A DNA stretch of 32,792 bases from CAZJDM01 sp964544765 (GTDB lineage: Bacteria > Bdellovibrionota_B > Oligoflexia > CAYFLR01), in contig CAZJDM010000035.1 in NCBI GenBank assembly GCA_964544765.1, positions 1 through 32,792 on the forward strand. Reading direction: 5' to 3'. Numbering within the stretch: position 1 is the first letter of the stretch; the number at the start of each line of letters is the position of its first letter. The notes under the pieces are model-generated. The model saw only the letters and a program-made list of their open reading frames with translations, had not been told where the DNA came from and did no database searches. This document shows, piece by piece, positions 5,508 through 13,960 of the stretch. A program made the translations under genes and the position numbers.

Positions 5508-8367
5508 TAGATATTATATTAGTCCGATCTACTCGGGAATAAGGTTTTTTTACAAAAAACACATCATGAATTATATTTGTCTTGAGTTTTCCATCCTCCA
5601 TATATTGGTAAGAACCTCTATATTTTGTTCTATTGCCATAAATATCAGCAACATCAACATCGACTAGTTTCTTTATACTGATACTTACAATATTAAGATC
5701 ATCCATCGTAAGTAATTCTCCAGCATCAACTTTACCATTAGGTTGATCGTCTTTTCCATCTTGCCAAAATCGAAGATCATCCCAAATAGTATCTTTATCA
5801 TCAATTACAAAATCAGCATTATCATCATATTGTCCCAATGCAATAAAACCATTAGAGGCAAAACTTCCTTTTTTAAAATTACCAAAGCGTCCCCAATCTT
5901 GTTCTTTTTCCATCACGGTACCTTCACCGAATAATTCAAAACTGCTGTCGATTTTACCATTCTGGTTTAGATCATACACCAACAGGGCATCACCTTTAGA
6001 ACCATCAATCCATCCCGTTCTAACCCATGCAGGAGTGGTAGTTTCCTTACGAAAAAATTTCCCGTCTTCGTATATAGACTCAAAATATTTTACTAAATCG
6101 TAAGTTCCTTTTCGCATACTGATCTTCTTTTTAAAAGGAGGTCCCACAAAGTCAACACCAGCATCCAGACCTACTAAGGTGACTCCTTGTTGATGGTTCA
6201 CATTAATTACTAACGGACTATAGTTTTGATGAATTACATTGGGCTTTAGGTTAGAATCATCATTTTTAAAGCATGAATAATTAGAGTCAGTTAAGGTCGC
6301 TGGTTTCATTATGGCTCCGGTTGAACTGGCATCTGCATATCTATTTCCATCTTCATCGGCCCATCCGGGATGAAACCAATGATCAGGAAGGGGATTCGTA
6401 TCAAAATATAATACCAGCCGCCCTTTTTCTGTATCCGGATCACTTTCCTCCTGATAATTTGTATAACGAAATTTAACCACTCCTTTTTTTAGTTTTCTAA
6501 GACCCTTGTCTCCATCTAAAGCTTCACAAATACTATTTTGACAAGAACTACCATCTCGTTCTCTAGTACAAAATTTCTCAAATTGGTTGTCCTCATCTAT
6601 ATAAGTACTTGTAGGCTCAAAATAAAATTCAGTTTTTATCAGCCACTGATAGGCTTCTATCCATTTCTCACCCATATCAGCCCAGGTGGGGGTACCGACT
6701 CGTTCGTTAGCTACTCTAACATCACTTATTATCCATTTGGTAACTTCAGCTTTAACCGTATCAGATACATCAAGCTCATCAGGAAAACAATGGGGTATGC
6801 TTTTGGGATTTCCATCATCATCATGTCCGAAATTATTATGACGAGATTTGGGTACATTACACACGTTATATTGATAGTAAGTTTCTAACTTAGGGCAAAA
6901 CGGTATGGGGAAAGAGAAATAATTGGGACCAAAAGAATTATTATCTCCCATTACACTGTCTTGATGCAAATTATGCATTACCCTTACGTTATATATATTA
7001 CCGTCATCTGGATTTTTGATGGACATATACAAAAGTCCACTGTCAGGAGAGTTGGACATTAAGGCGCGACGCCGATTATTTAGCATCTGGTCAAATTCAA
7101 GAACTGAATGTCCTCTTACCTTGTGATAGCAAGCGGGATAATTTATCACATCCGCATCACCACAAAGAGGAAAGCAATGTCCTGCATAATCTGGATAATC
7201 ACCTCCGTTACTCCAGGCTCCTCCTGGTGCATCGGGACAGCCACTGGTATAACATTCGGAGCAAAAATCTGACGCCCAGTCCCCTCCGCCAGAACTACTG
7301 CTAACTGTTTCAGACTCTCCCATTATGACGCATCCTTTTGAATCCAAACCAAGGTCATCACATCCGTAGCTACTATCTGGTGGAATCACAACACATACAG
7401 GGTTCCCAACGTAAAAAGGATCAACCGCCGTAAGGGTACAAATAGTAGGTTTGTTACCTGCAGTTATGGGTTTACTTTCAAAAGTAGTACCACCACCAAT
7501 AGCATAACTTCTATGAATATAATTAGTGTAGAATGTTGGAATGGATAAACATTCTCCCAATAGCTGTCTAAGTTCTTGATCCATTTCGGCCCATTCAGCA
7601 CTATTCTCATTATCATTTTCCAATCCCTCTAAACTTTCAATGTCCCCTACCGATATACTGGTATAAAAGACCCTATCTCGACAGGTACCTTCTACATGTT
7701 GGCCATCATCCCCTTCATTATCCACTTTATCATTACCGAAAGCATTTCTCGATAAATCAGATTCCCCCATATTGAAAGTATTTACCTGAGCAATAATCCA
7801 ATGATAATTTTGAGAATCCGCCAAAGTATAAGCATAGTCACGATCAAATTCCTCTTTCGCAACACATGGTTTAAAATCTTTATCTTGCATTTCAGATGGG
7901 TAGTTGGCCAAAGGGTTATATGCTTCAGAATTCGCTCCCCATTCAATCTGCTTTAAAATAGGGTCCTCTCCTTCATCTTCATCCTCTCCTGAGATTAAAT
8001 AAGATAAGAGAGGTTTGACATAGTTTCTCCAAAAACCAGGTTCATCTTGAAGAGTTTTTAATAGTCTTAATTGGGCCTTTTCCTTTTCCTTTTTGAGATT
8101 GTAAGTTTCATTATAAATTGACTTTCCCACTTGCTTCTTAAAGGCTTTCGCCTTTATTAGATTTAAAGTATTTTTTTCCTCAGTTTCTTCTGTTTCTCCT
8201 GTTTCCTCTTTTTCTGCCTTAGAAGATGGTCGTTTTAATCCTCCTCCTGGAATGGCTTCTTCTGTGCAATTGAAAATTGTACAGGAGATTATTGATAGAA
8301 TAACAATGATCAGGATTTTAATCCGAAACATGAGGTTGTTTCTTGACTTAGAAAAAACATTATACAT
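5497..8367 (-). CDS. Large lipoprotein with C-terminal calcium-binding-like motifs
   Basis: A 956-residue exported protein. The N-terminus is basic then hydrophobic with two possible lipobox cysteines (SIISC, IFNC), followed by a Gly/Lys/Glu-rich linker. The central part is rich in cysteine, aspartate and aromatic residues and has no recognised domain. The C-terminal section (about residues 795-890) has repeated Asp/Asn loops: DLNQNGKIDSSFELFG from D799, then DDNADFVIDDKD, and DGKDDQPNGKVDAGELL. This resembles the EF-hand-like module seen at the ends of RTX-type and large extracellular proteins ('D-x-N-x-N-G-x-I-D...ELFG', then 'GELLT...LGI'). It is the first gene of an operon with an overlapping GT-C-like gene, so it may be its glycosylation substrate; that is inference. 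ATG has a GGA nine bases upstream; an ATG at residue 13 is an alternative. Confidence 0.75.
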   Translation of the reverse strand: MYNVFSKSRNNLMFRIKILIIVILSIISCTIFNCTEEAIPGGGLKRPSSKAEKEETGETEETEEKNTLNLIKAKAFKKQVGKSIYNETYNLKKEKEKAQLRLLKTLQDEPGFWRNYVKPLLSYLISGEDEDEGEDPILKQIEWGANSEAYNPLANYPSEMQDKDFKPCVAKEEFDRDYAYTLADSQNYHWIIAQVNTFNMGESDLSRNAFGNDKVDNEGDDGQHVEGTCRDRVFYTSISVGDIESLEGLENDNENSAEWAEMDQELRQLLGECLSIPTFYTNYIHRSYAIGGGTTFESKPITAGNKPTICTLTAVDPFYVGNPVCVVIPPDSSYGCDDLGLDSKGCVIMGESETVSSSSGGGDWASDFCSECYTSGCPDAPGGAWSNGGDYPDYAGHCFPLCGDADVINYPACYHKVRGHSVLEFDQMLNNRRRALMSNSPDSGLLYMSIKNPDDGNIYNVRVMHNLHQDSVMGDNNSFGPNYFSFPIPFCPKLETYYQYNVCNVPKSRHNNFGHDDDGNPKSIPHCFPDELDVSDTVKAEVTKWIISDVRVANERVGTPTWADMGEKWIEAYQWLIKTEFYFEPTSTYIDEDNQFEKFCTRERDGSSCQNSICEALDGDKGLRKLKKGVVKFRYTNYQEESDPDTEKGRLVLYFDTNPLPDHWFHPGWADEDGNRYADASSTGAIMKPATLTDSNYSCFKNDDSNLKPNVIHQNYSPLVINVNHQQGVTLVGLDAGVDFVGPPFKKKISMRKGTYDLVKYFESIYEDGKFFRKETTTPAWVRTGWIDGSKGDALLVYDLNQNGKIDSSFELFGEGTVMEKEQDWGRFGNFKKGSFASNGFIALGQYDDNADFVIDDKDTIWDDLRFWQDGKDDQPNGKVDAGELLTMDDLNIVSISIKKLVDVDVADIYGNRTKYRGSYQYMEDGKLKTNIIHDVFFVKKPYSRVDRTNIISIEE

Positions 8368-8422
8368 TATTTTTGTCCATTATTACAAATATTTAAAAAT
8401 CTTTACATGGATATATATAATT

Positions 8423-8446
8423 ATGATTATACATATGATTATACAT
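8423..8446. repeat. 12-bp tandem duplication containing two -10 boxes
   Basis: ATGATTATACAT occurs twice without a gap. Read on the minus strand each unit contains TATAATCAT, giving two possible -10 elements 12 bases apart, close to one helical turn. Confidence 0.75.
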
Positions 8447-8455
8447 CGTTTGCAA
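8426..8455 (-). promoter_or_regulatory. Candidate promoter for the calcium-motif lipoprotein operon
   Basis: TTGCAA (8450-8455) and TATAAT (8426-8431) are separated by 18 bases on the minus strand, a good sigma70-type match, about 60 bases before the lipoprotein start codon. Confidence 0.55.
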
Positions 8456-8516
8456 TATTTTACCTAATGTTGTTTTAATGATGGGGATACTAATGATTAT
8501 AGGCTAATTGGGTTAA

Positions 8517-8555
8517 TTCAGAAGCTATTGTGTACAACCAGCAACAGCTCCTGAA
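8517..8555 (-). terminator. 14-bp stem hairpin just after the beta-propeller gene
   Basis: The minus-strand transcript reads UUCAGGAGCUGUUG, an 11-base loop, then CAAUAGCUUCUGAA. All 14 positions pair, two of them as G-U. On the plus strand those two would be A-C mismatches, so the structure belongs to the minus-strand RNA. It begins ten bases after the beta-propeller stop codon. No U tract follows, so it is not a standard intrinsic terminator; it may protect the mRNA 3' end or attenuate read-through. Confidence 0.6.
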
Positions 8556-8564
8556 TATCAAAAA

Positions 8565-11500
8565 TTAAGGTTTAACTTTTAATGAAGTTATTCCATACAA
8601 CCCTTGAGAAAAAGAGATTGCTTTTTCATCTGCATCAAAAGAAACTTGAGTTTCATCGCCATAGTACCAATAACTATTGGCATTAGACGGTAATTCAACC
8701 ATTTCTTTCTCATCCGAGTCGCCTTTTTGGAGTAACTGGACCTGAGGTCTACTTTTATCATTATCAACTACTAAAACTCTTACTTCTTTTCCTGCTAATA
8801 ACAACGCATAATACTTATCTACATCTGTAGTGGACCTAAACAAAGAGTGTAAGTTAATAACCTTTCTTGTATTTACATTTAAACGATAAACACTTTGAGT
8901 AAACTCTTTATCTAAATCAAATCCGATATAAGACAATCTTGCTACTCCAGTTGGTTGAGGATTTGGATAATAAGGAGGCATTATATCATAACCACGATAG
9001 TTATAATGATCCTGCATATCCTGCTCAATCCTTACCAATACATCTCCCATCCACCTGACACTATTTTGATTACCATTCTCCCATTCTAGAGCATCGATCA
9101 ATACAGCTTTTCCATTTCTTACCTCTAAGGAAACCAAATTTGTTTCTTTTAACATGGATGAATAATAACTTGAATCGGACTCACCAAGGTCCAATACACG
9201 CTCATCAAGTGTAACTAGATGTGTACCACTTGCCATTACTTTCATTATAGTTCCAGGAATATTGATCTTATCTGAGGCTACCAAAGAGTTTTCTACTAAA
9301 GTAAGTGGTACTAGAAAAGATTGATAGAACTGATAATTTCCATTAGGTAGCGCAATATTACTATCAGAATCGTTATCACTATCATTTTCATTACTGGCAT
9401 CATCTTTTTTCCAGTCTTGTTCGAAAGTAAGATAAAAACTATCTCCTAATAGATGAATCGTTGATTTTGATTTAACTTGGTCTTCCAAATCATCCATTAC
9501 TATTTTCGTAACTGTACCATTTTCTACTACTGACAAATTAAGATCGGTTGTTTGAATAATAAGTCGACCGTTATTTAATTGATAAATCTGAGCGGAAAAT
9601 CTGGAATAAGGATTTGGAAAACAACCACCGATGGAAGTTCTAAAACCATAACTATAACCGTAATTTACTTCTTCTTCCCAACTAAGACTCTGTCTGGCAA
9701 TTAAACGCAAACCAGAGAAACTAACGGCTAAGCGAGTAAAAATATATTTTACTTTGCGCTGATCATTGTCACTGGATACATTTTGCTTGGTAAGAATCAG
9801 TAAATTTCCATTGGTATTATCGGTTTTAAAAGTAACTAAACTACCTTTTATCTCAAATTGATGTAGAACTTCTGAGTATTCACTATCAGGATTATCTTTA
9901 TTTACTAGTCTTAACTGTATCTTACTTTCCTGATTTTGATCACTGTACCAAAAATAGTACGGGGACTCTTGATCAATGATTTGTACTCCCCTAGTATGAT
10001 AATTATTGGTTAACAAAACATAGCCACGTACGCTACGTGCCAGTTCCAAAACAGAGATAGCTTCATATACTGATTCGGGATCAGTAGCTGATAAGCTGGC
10101 ATCATAAGTGGTTAACGCACGATCAGAGAAAGTGTTGATCAAATCGATTTCAGAATTGGTGAATACTCTTCTTAACCAACCTGAATCCGATATTAACATT
10201 CCACCTTCTTTAAAAATTTGATCGGATTGCAAATCAAAACCAACTATTTTACCACCAGTTTTATACCGCCCATCAATATAAGTGGACAGTTGAAACAATA
10301 GCGCTCCACTTCCCTCACCGTTCATTTTGACTTCAACAAACTTATCAGCACTATTAAAGTTAGACCAGGCATTCTTTTCTTGTAAAGTCATTTTCTTCAC
10401 TAATTGATGTTGGTAATTTCCATGTTGATCCGGTTCGACCTTAAATAACATTACCTGAGGATATCTTCGGTTTTCTTCATTATTAACTATTGGCCTCACC
10501 CATCCTAGGGCTAAAACGTAATTGGTATCTTGAAAAGTCAGAGGTATTGATCTTTGAATAAAACCTTCAAATCTAAGACGTCCCAAAAATTTGATTTCTT
10601 CAGCTGGATTACTGATATCAAACATATCAAAAGGATCGATTTGATTTTGGGGTACCCAAAATACATACAACAAATCGTCAACATAACGAATGTCCTGAAT
10701 ACGAGCATGCATATCTTGATCATTACCTACCGTTATAACAGCATCTGGAGCCATTTTTTGTAGAAAACCTTGATAAGCTGTATCATCGAATCGAACAAAA
10801 ATACCTTTTAACTCTTCACTTGATAGAGTTTTAGCCTCATGTTCGGTAACAATGGTTGGATTATTGGAAGGTAAAACAAAACTTTCCACCGCAATTCTTA
10901 GATTACTGTTCCAAGTATTGGGATCTGTACGATAATTAGAAGTCACAATTAACGTATTACCTTTGATATGAGTAGCGGAACGTTCATCAATAAAGCCCTT
11001 GGTCGCGACACTCATCAATGGTTTAATCTGCCCTTCAGGATCAGTAATATCTACTACTTGAACTACACTTTTTCTGGCCCACCAACTATCACCGCTTCGA
11101 CTAATGGCCATTAAATAATACTTAGTTTGACCTTCAACATCAACTTGGACGATGTTCATCAAATCTCGTTGAACAGTCAAAGGTAATTCTAAATAATCTA
11201 CTTGATTTATACTTTGGGTTCCTAATCTTAGAGAATAGATAAAACCCTTAGCTTGCTCACTACTGTTGTTTCTCCACCAGTATCCATTGCTTGTAGAAAC
11301 ATACAGTACCTTTCCTACTAGTCTTGAATCAACAACCGTGCCTTTGATTTCCTTGATTCGGGTTATCTTAGGATTAACAGGATCCTTAACATCGTAAATC
11401 AATATCCGACTTTGATATTTATTATCATTAGGGTTATGGTAAGTGTAGTAATCTCGCCAAACCTTCTCTAATACTATAATTTGATCAGCCTGCTCATTAT

Positions 11501-11933
11501 AGTACATCATGTCCGGCCAATTGCCTGTTGCTTCCACTCGACCAATTATTTCTGGATTTTGCGGACCGCCGGCAAAACTAATGACTTGCAATCCACGATA
11601 GTTATTCAGCAAGTATAAAAGTTTCGATCCTTCTTTGCCTACTTTAAAAATATCGGATTCCTGGATCTCTCGTCCTGCTCCTTTTCCAGCCGTCGAATCA
11701 GCTGCTTCAGTTCCATTCATAGGATAATAATAATGCTGCCTGGCATTTAAAAAAGACTTTTGTCCCTTAAATCTCTGCAACATGGATTGCATTGAATCAG
11801 GATCATCGGGCACCGGATTCAAACTAGCCAACGCACTTGTTTGACTACCTTGATTATTTAAAGGATCTACTGCACAACCTATTAACCAAGTAAACACTAA
11901 TACACACACTAATACACCTATTTTCCTTTCCAT
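8565..11933 (-). CDS. Secreted beta-propeller domain lipoprotein
   Basis: A 1122-residue lipoprotein: the N-terminus MERKIGVLVCVLVFTWLIGC ends in a good lipobox with Cys20 as the lipidated residue. After a short linker, 'IQESDIFKVGKEGSKLLYLLNNYRGLQVISFAG' and 'ILIYDVKDPVNPKITRIKEIKGTVVDSRLVGKVLYVSTS' match the start of the Beta_propel family (PF09826), whose WD-like blades recur as 'D...DP..P' and 'VDSR.....LYV' units. The downstream part has further blade-like repeats and low-complexity acidic stretches (DASNENDSDNDSDSN). The family is extracytoplasmic and of unknown biochemical role, probably binding or scaffolding. ATG follows AAGGAG with good spacing. It stands as its own transcription unit with a promoter at 12011-12039 and a hairpin after the stop. 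Confidence 0.85.
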   Translation of the reverse strand: MERKIGVLVCVLVFTWLIGCAVDPLNNQGSQTSALASLNPVPDDPDSMQSMLQRFKGQKSFLNARQHYYYPMNGTEAADSTAGKGAGREIQESDIFKVGKEGSKLLYLLNNYRGLQVISFAGGPQNPEIIGRVEATGNWPDMMYYNEQADQIIVLEKVWRDYYTYHNPNDNKYQSRILIYDVKDPVNPKITRIKEIKGTVVDSRLVGKVLYVSTSNGYWWRNNSSEQAKGFIYSLRLGTQSINQVDYLELPLTVQRDLMNIVQVDVEGQTKYYLMAISRSGDSWWARKSVVQVVDITDPEGQIKPLMSVATKGFIDERSATHIKGNTLIVTSNYRTDPNTWNSNLRIAVESFVLPSNNPTIVTEHEAKTLSSEELKGIFVRFDDTAYQGFLQKMAPDAVITVGNDQDMHARIQDIRYVDDLLYVFWVPQNQIDPFDMFDISNPAEEIKFLGRLRFEGFIQRSIPLTFQDTNYVLALGWVRPIVNNEENRRYPQVMLFKVEPDQHGNYQHQLVKKMTLQEKNAWSNFNSADKFVEVKMNGEGSGALLFQLSTYIDGRYKTGGKIVGFDLQSDQIFKEGGMLISDSGWLRRVFTNSEIDLINTFSDRALTTYDASLSATDPESVYEAISVLELARSVRGYVLLTNNYHTRGVQIIDQESPYYFWYSDQNQESKIQLRLVNKDNPDSEYSEVLHQFEIKGSLVTFKTDNTNGNLLILTKQNVSSDNDQRKVKYIFTRLAVSFSGLRLIARQSLSWEEEVNYGYSYGFRTSIGGCFPNPYSRFSAQIYQLNNGRLIIQTTDLNLSVVENGTVTKIVMDDLEDQVKSKSTIHLLGDSFYLTFEQDWKKDDASNENDSDNDSDSNIALPNGNYQFYQSFLVPLTLVENSLVASDKINIPGTIMKVMASGTHLVTLDERVLDLGESDSSYYSSMLKETNLVSLEVRNGKAVLIDALEWENGNQNSVRWMGDVLVRIEQDMQDHYNYRGYDIMPPYYPNPQPTGVARLSYIGFDLDKEFTQSVYRLNVNTRKVINLHSLFRSTTDVDKYYALLLAGKEVRVLVVDNDKSRPQVQLLQKGDSDEKEMVELPSNANSYWYYGDETQVSFDADEKAISFSQGLYGITSLKVKP

Positions 11934-12010
11934 GGTAAAACTCCTTTTAATTAAAAATCCGTTTAAAAACTTACTAATTTCCTAACTTACTACCTAAACA
12001 ACTAACTCAA

Positions 12011-12039
12011 AAAATAGAACCGGTTCTAAAGATTCGCAA
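12011..12039 (-). promoter_or_regulatory. Promoter with embedded palindrome for the beta-propeller gene
   Basis: On the minus strand TTGCGA (12034-12039) and TATTTT (12011-12016) are 17 bases apart. The perfect 14-bp palindrome TAGAACCGGTTCTA (12015-12028) fills the downstream half of the spacer and touches the -10, the classic position of a repressor site. The rest of the gap down to the start codon shows nothing else. Confidence 0.5.
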
Positions 12040-12061
12040 TTTACTTTCTTACTTGCGTTAT

Positions 12062-12111
12062 CACGATGAACAGGGCACTTCCTTGGATCCTAATCAACCC
12101 TGCTCATCGCA
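12062..12111 (-). terminator. Long-stem hairpin after the exported-protein gene
   Basis: CGATGAGCAGGG and CCCTGTTCATCG pair over 12 positions with one G-U in the minus-strand RNA, extended by two more G-U pairs, around a 22-base loop that itself contains GGATCC and CCAAGG palindromes. It starts about ten bases after the stop codon of the 286-residue protein. There is no U tract, so a simple intrinsic terminator is unlikely. Confidence 0.5.
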
Positions 12112-12119
12112 CGATTTAA

Positions 12120-12980
12120 TTAATTCCTCCTTAAAAAACAACGCATCTCACTTTTATTAACAGATTGAGATTGAGTTTGAGTTTGACTTTGAGTTGAAGA
12201 TGGAGGTAATTGCGGTTCAGGTAGTTTAAAAACCACCTTGACAGCTTCATCAAAAATTCCTTCCAAACTAGGATCTTCCATAATTAGAGGATTATAAAAT
12301 AATCCCGCATTATAAATCTCCACATCAATCTCTTGATTATCACTTACATTAATCCCTTGATCATCACTCGCAACCTCAGTCACTCGCTTATCAATTTCAG
12401 GGTCTATCAACACCTGAGCATCACCTACGACGTAACTATAACGTAAAGCTATATCCAGATGGGTTCTAGCCAACTGCCTCGAAGAGGCTTGAACAATAGA
12501 ATCCTTAATAACTTGACTATGCAAATACAATTTCCTAGAAGGATGATTGCTAAAAAATAGCCTAAAATTCTTATCAGCGAATCGATAATCACACATCAAT
12601 CGATATTGATTAATATCTTGGATAAAAAACCGACTCAAATTGATCTTAGTTACCAAAACTTTCTGGGGATGACTGATCCGAACCATCAAATATTGACTAT
12701 AATCAATACTTACATCGGTTCCATTTAAATCTTGAAGCTTTTGATACTCCGCATTTATCGCTTCTTCATCGGTTAATTTACCACTCGGCCCCACTGCTTC
12801 AGGGTCATCACCATTATAGCCGCCAGTATCGCCTCCTGAATTATCTGCCATCATACTTGGGTGATTAAAACCCGGACCTATTACGGTACCACCTCCAGCG
12901 CCTGATAATACCCCACCTAACCAAGCTGAAATAAGAATTATATTGAACATAATTTTACTAAAGAAATAAAAATTTTTCAT
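12120..12980 (-). CDS. Exported protein paired with the TIGR02147 regulator
   Basis: A 286-residue protein of unknown family. Residues 1-26 are a signal peptide or anchor (MKNFYFFSKIMFNIILISAW...), followed by a glycine-rich GGVLSGAGGGTVIGPG stretch and an Asp/Gly-rich linker. The middle (about 90-180) is a mixed domain with 'YLMVRISHPQKVLVTKINLSRFF' and 'DYRFADKNFRLFFSNHPSRKLYL'. The tail is low complexity, Ser/Thr/Gln-rich, encoded by six-base repeats, then ends in a basic EMRCFLRRN. GGAGAG precedes the ATG by five bases. It lies 13 bases after the regulator's stop and is clearly co-transcribed with it. TIGR02147 regulators are often beside exported proteins, so a shared role is likely but the function is unknown. 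Confidence 0.7.
   Translation of the reverse strand: MKNFYFFSKIMFNIILISAWLGGVLSGAGGGTVIGPGFNHPSMMADNSGGDTGGYNGDDPEAVGPSGKLTDEEAINAEYQKLQDLNGTDVSIDYSQYLMVRISHPQKVLVTKINLSRFFIQDINQYRLMCDYRFADKNFRLFFSNHPSRKLYLHSQVIKDSIVQASSRQLARTHLDIALRYSYVVGDAQVLIDPEIDKRVTEVASDDQGINVSDNQEIDVEIYNAGLFYNPLIMEDPSLEGIFDEAVKVVFKLPEPQLPPSSTQSQTQTQSQSVNKSEMRCFLRRN
12163..12198. repeat. Six-base repeats encoding a Ser/Thr/Gln tail
   Basis: Six units of the pattern GATTGA/GTTTGA run in tandem and encode the alternating TQSQTQTQSQS tail of the exported protein. The period is in frame, so copy-number change would lengthen or shorten the tail by two residues. Confidence 0.6.
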
Positions 12981-12993
12981 AACCGCTCTCCAT

Positions 12994-13866
12994 TCATAGT
13001 TTCTTTATATCCACACTACTGGTTCTTTTAATGGGTTGATCCTTTAAAAGAGTGAATAGTTGTAAATTGAGCTGATACAACTCAGTACAGTCACCTTCTG
13101 AAAGAATATCTATCAAATCTTTTTGAAATTTTTCAATACAAGAGATAGCTTTTGCAAAGTTTTGCATATTAACAGCTACAGTTAGACTTCCAATTCGTCT
13201 TTTGCTAAAAGCTTCCTCAGAAGTGTCCTCTAATGATTTTAAAGCTTTGTTAATCATAGCTTTATGAAAAGCTCTAACACCCGATTTAGATGTCTTAGAT
13301 TGAATTTCCAGTTTTTTATGAGTTTTGGTCCAAATTTTTCCTTCAATTTTAAGTAATCCTAAACGAACCAAACGATCCACTGCATCCCTGACGGTAAAAT
13401 CAGGTATACCTAATTTCCCAGCAATCCATTGATAATCAGGAACAAAATTTGCGCAAGTAGTTAAATCCAAAATGGGTAGATGATGCCAACCATGCAGTAA
13501 CTTAAAGGTCTCAGTATCTAAATCATAAAAAAGGTCATATTCATTATTTTTATTATTCGAATCTAAACTTTGATTTTCGACTTTGGTTAACAGTTCTGCA
13601 TCAAAATATGGTAAAGAACGCTCTAGAGCCACAGCTTTTAGAAATTCTTGTTTTTCTTTTTCTTTTAAATGCAATAAATCGCTAATTTGAATGGCCCTGT
13701 TCATTGACAGTTTCTTTTTACCTTTGAGTAATAAACTAATATAGGTGGGACTGACACCTATATCTTTAGCAAAGGCTCGCATAGAATACGCTGGATTACG
13801 CTCAATCTTTCTCGAAAGAATATCGCGCAAAAATTTTACTGAATAATGTTCATTTCCTTGTAACAT
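12994..13866 (-). CDS. TIGR02147 family regulator with N-terminal helix-turn-helix
   Basis: A 290-residue protein. Residues about 1-60 hold an XRE-like helix-turn-helix (MRAFAKDIGVSPTYISLLLKGKKKLSMNRAIQISDLL). The rest is the TIGR02147/DUF4423 domain: 'FYDLDTETFKLLHGWHHLPILDLT', 'WIAGKLGIPDFTVRDAVDRLVRLGLLKIEG' (a second winged-helix-like segment), and a helical C-terminus. Members are numerous in Bdellovibrio-like bacteria and Fibrobacter and are thought to be transcription regulators with unknown ligands. The start used here is the ATG with AAAGGAG seven bases upstream; an in-frame ATG 12 codons earlier lacks a ribosome binding site. It leads a two-gene operon with the exported protein. Overlapping palindromes upstream are candidate autoregulatory sites. 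Confidence 0.88.
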   Translation of the reverse strand: MLQGNEHYSVKFLRDILSRKIERNPAYSMRAFAKDIGVSPTYISLLLKGKKKLSMNRAIQISDLLHLKEKEKQEFLKAVALERSLPYFDAELLTKVENQSLDSNNKNNEYDLFYDLDTETFKLLHGWHHLPILDLTTCANFVPDYQWIAGKLGIPDFTVRDAVDRLVRLGLLKIEGKIWTKTHKKLEIQSKTSKSGVRAFHKAMINKALKSLEDTSEEAFSKRRIGSLTVAVNMQNFAKAISCIEKFQKDLIDILSEGDCTELYQLNLQLFTLLKDQPIKRTSSVDIKKL

Positions 13867-13892
13867 AATATCTCCTTTTGAATACAAAACAG

Positions 13893-13921
13893 GAATTAAC
13901 AATAAATTAATTTGATGTCAA
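13893..13921 (-). promoter_or_regulatory. Candidate promoter of the TIGR02147 operon
   Basis: A consensus TTGACA -35 (13916-13921 on the minus strand) is followed after 16-17 bases by TTAATT/TAATTC as a weak -10. A good -35 with a poor -10 suggests dependence on an activator. Confidence 0.45.
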
Positions 13922-13927
13922 CAGGTA

Positions 13928-13957
13928 GGTAAAAATAGTGTTTACCAAATAGTAAAC
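13928..13957. promoter_or_regulatory. Overlapping palindromes upstream of the TIGR02147 promoter
   Basis: GTTTAC (13940-13945) and GTAAAC (13952-13957) form a dyad with a six-base centre, and GGTAAA (13928-13933) with TTTACC (13941-13946) forms a second dyad sharing the same half-site. They lie between the hipA stop codon and the -35 box. They look like two alternative operator dyads; the first could also act as a weak hairpin at the end of hipA. Confidence 0.5.
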
Positions 13958-13960
13958 AAT

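Noticed and set aside
8252..8467. A plus-strand 71-codon frame across the lipoprotein start and promoter
   Set aside because: It is antisense to the signal sequence and promoter of the lipoprotein gene and has no ribosome binding site or domain content.
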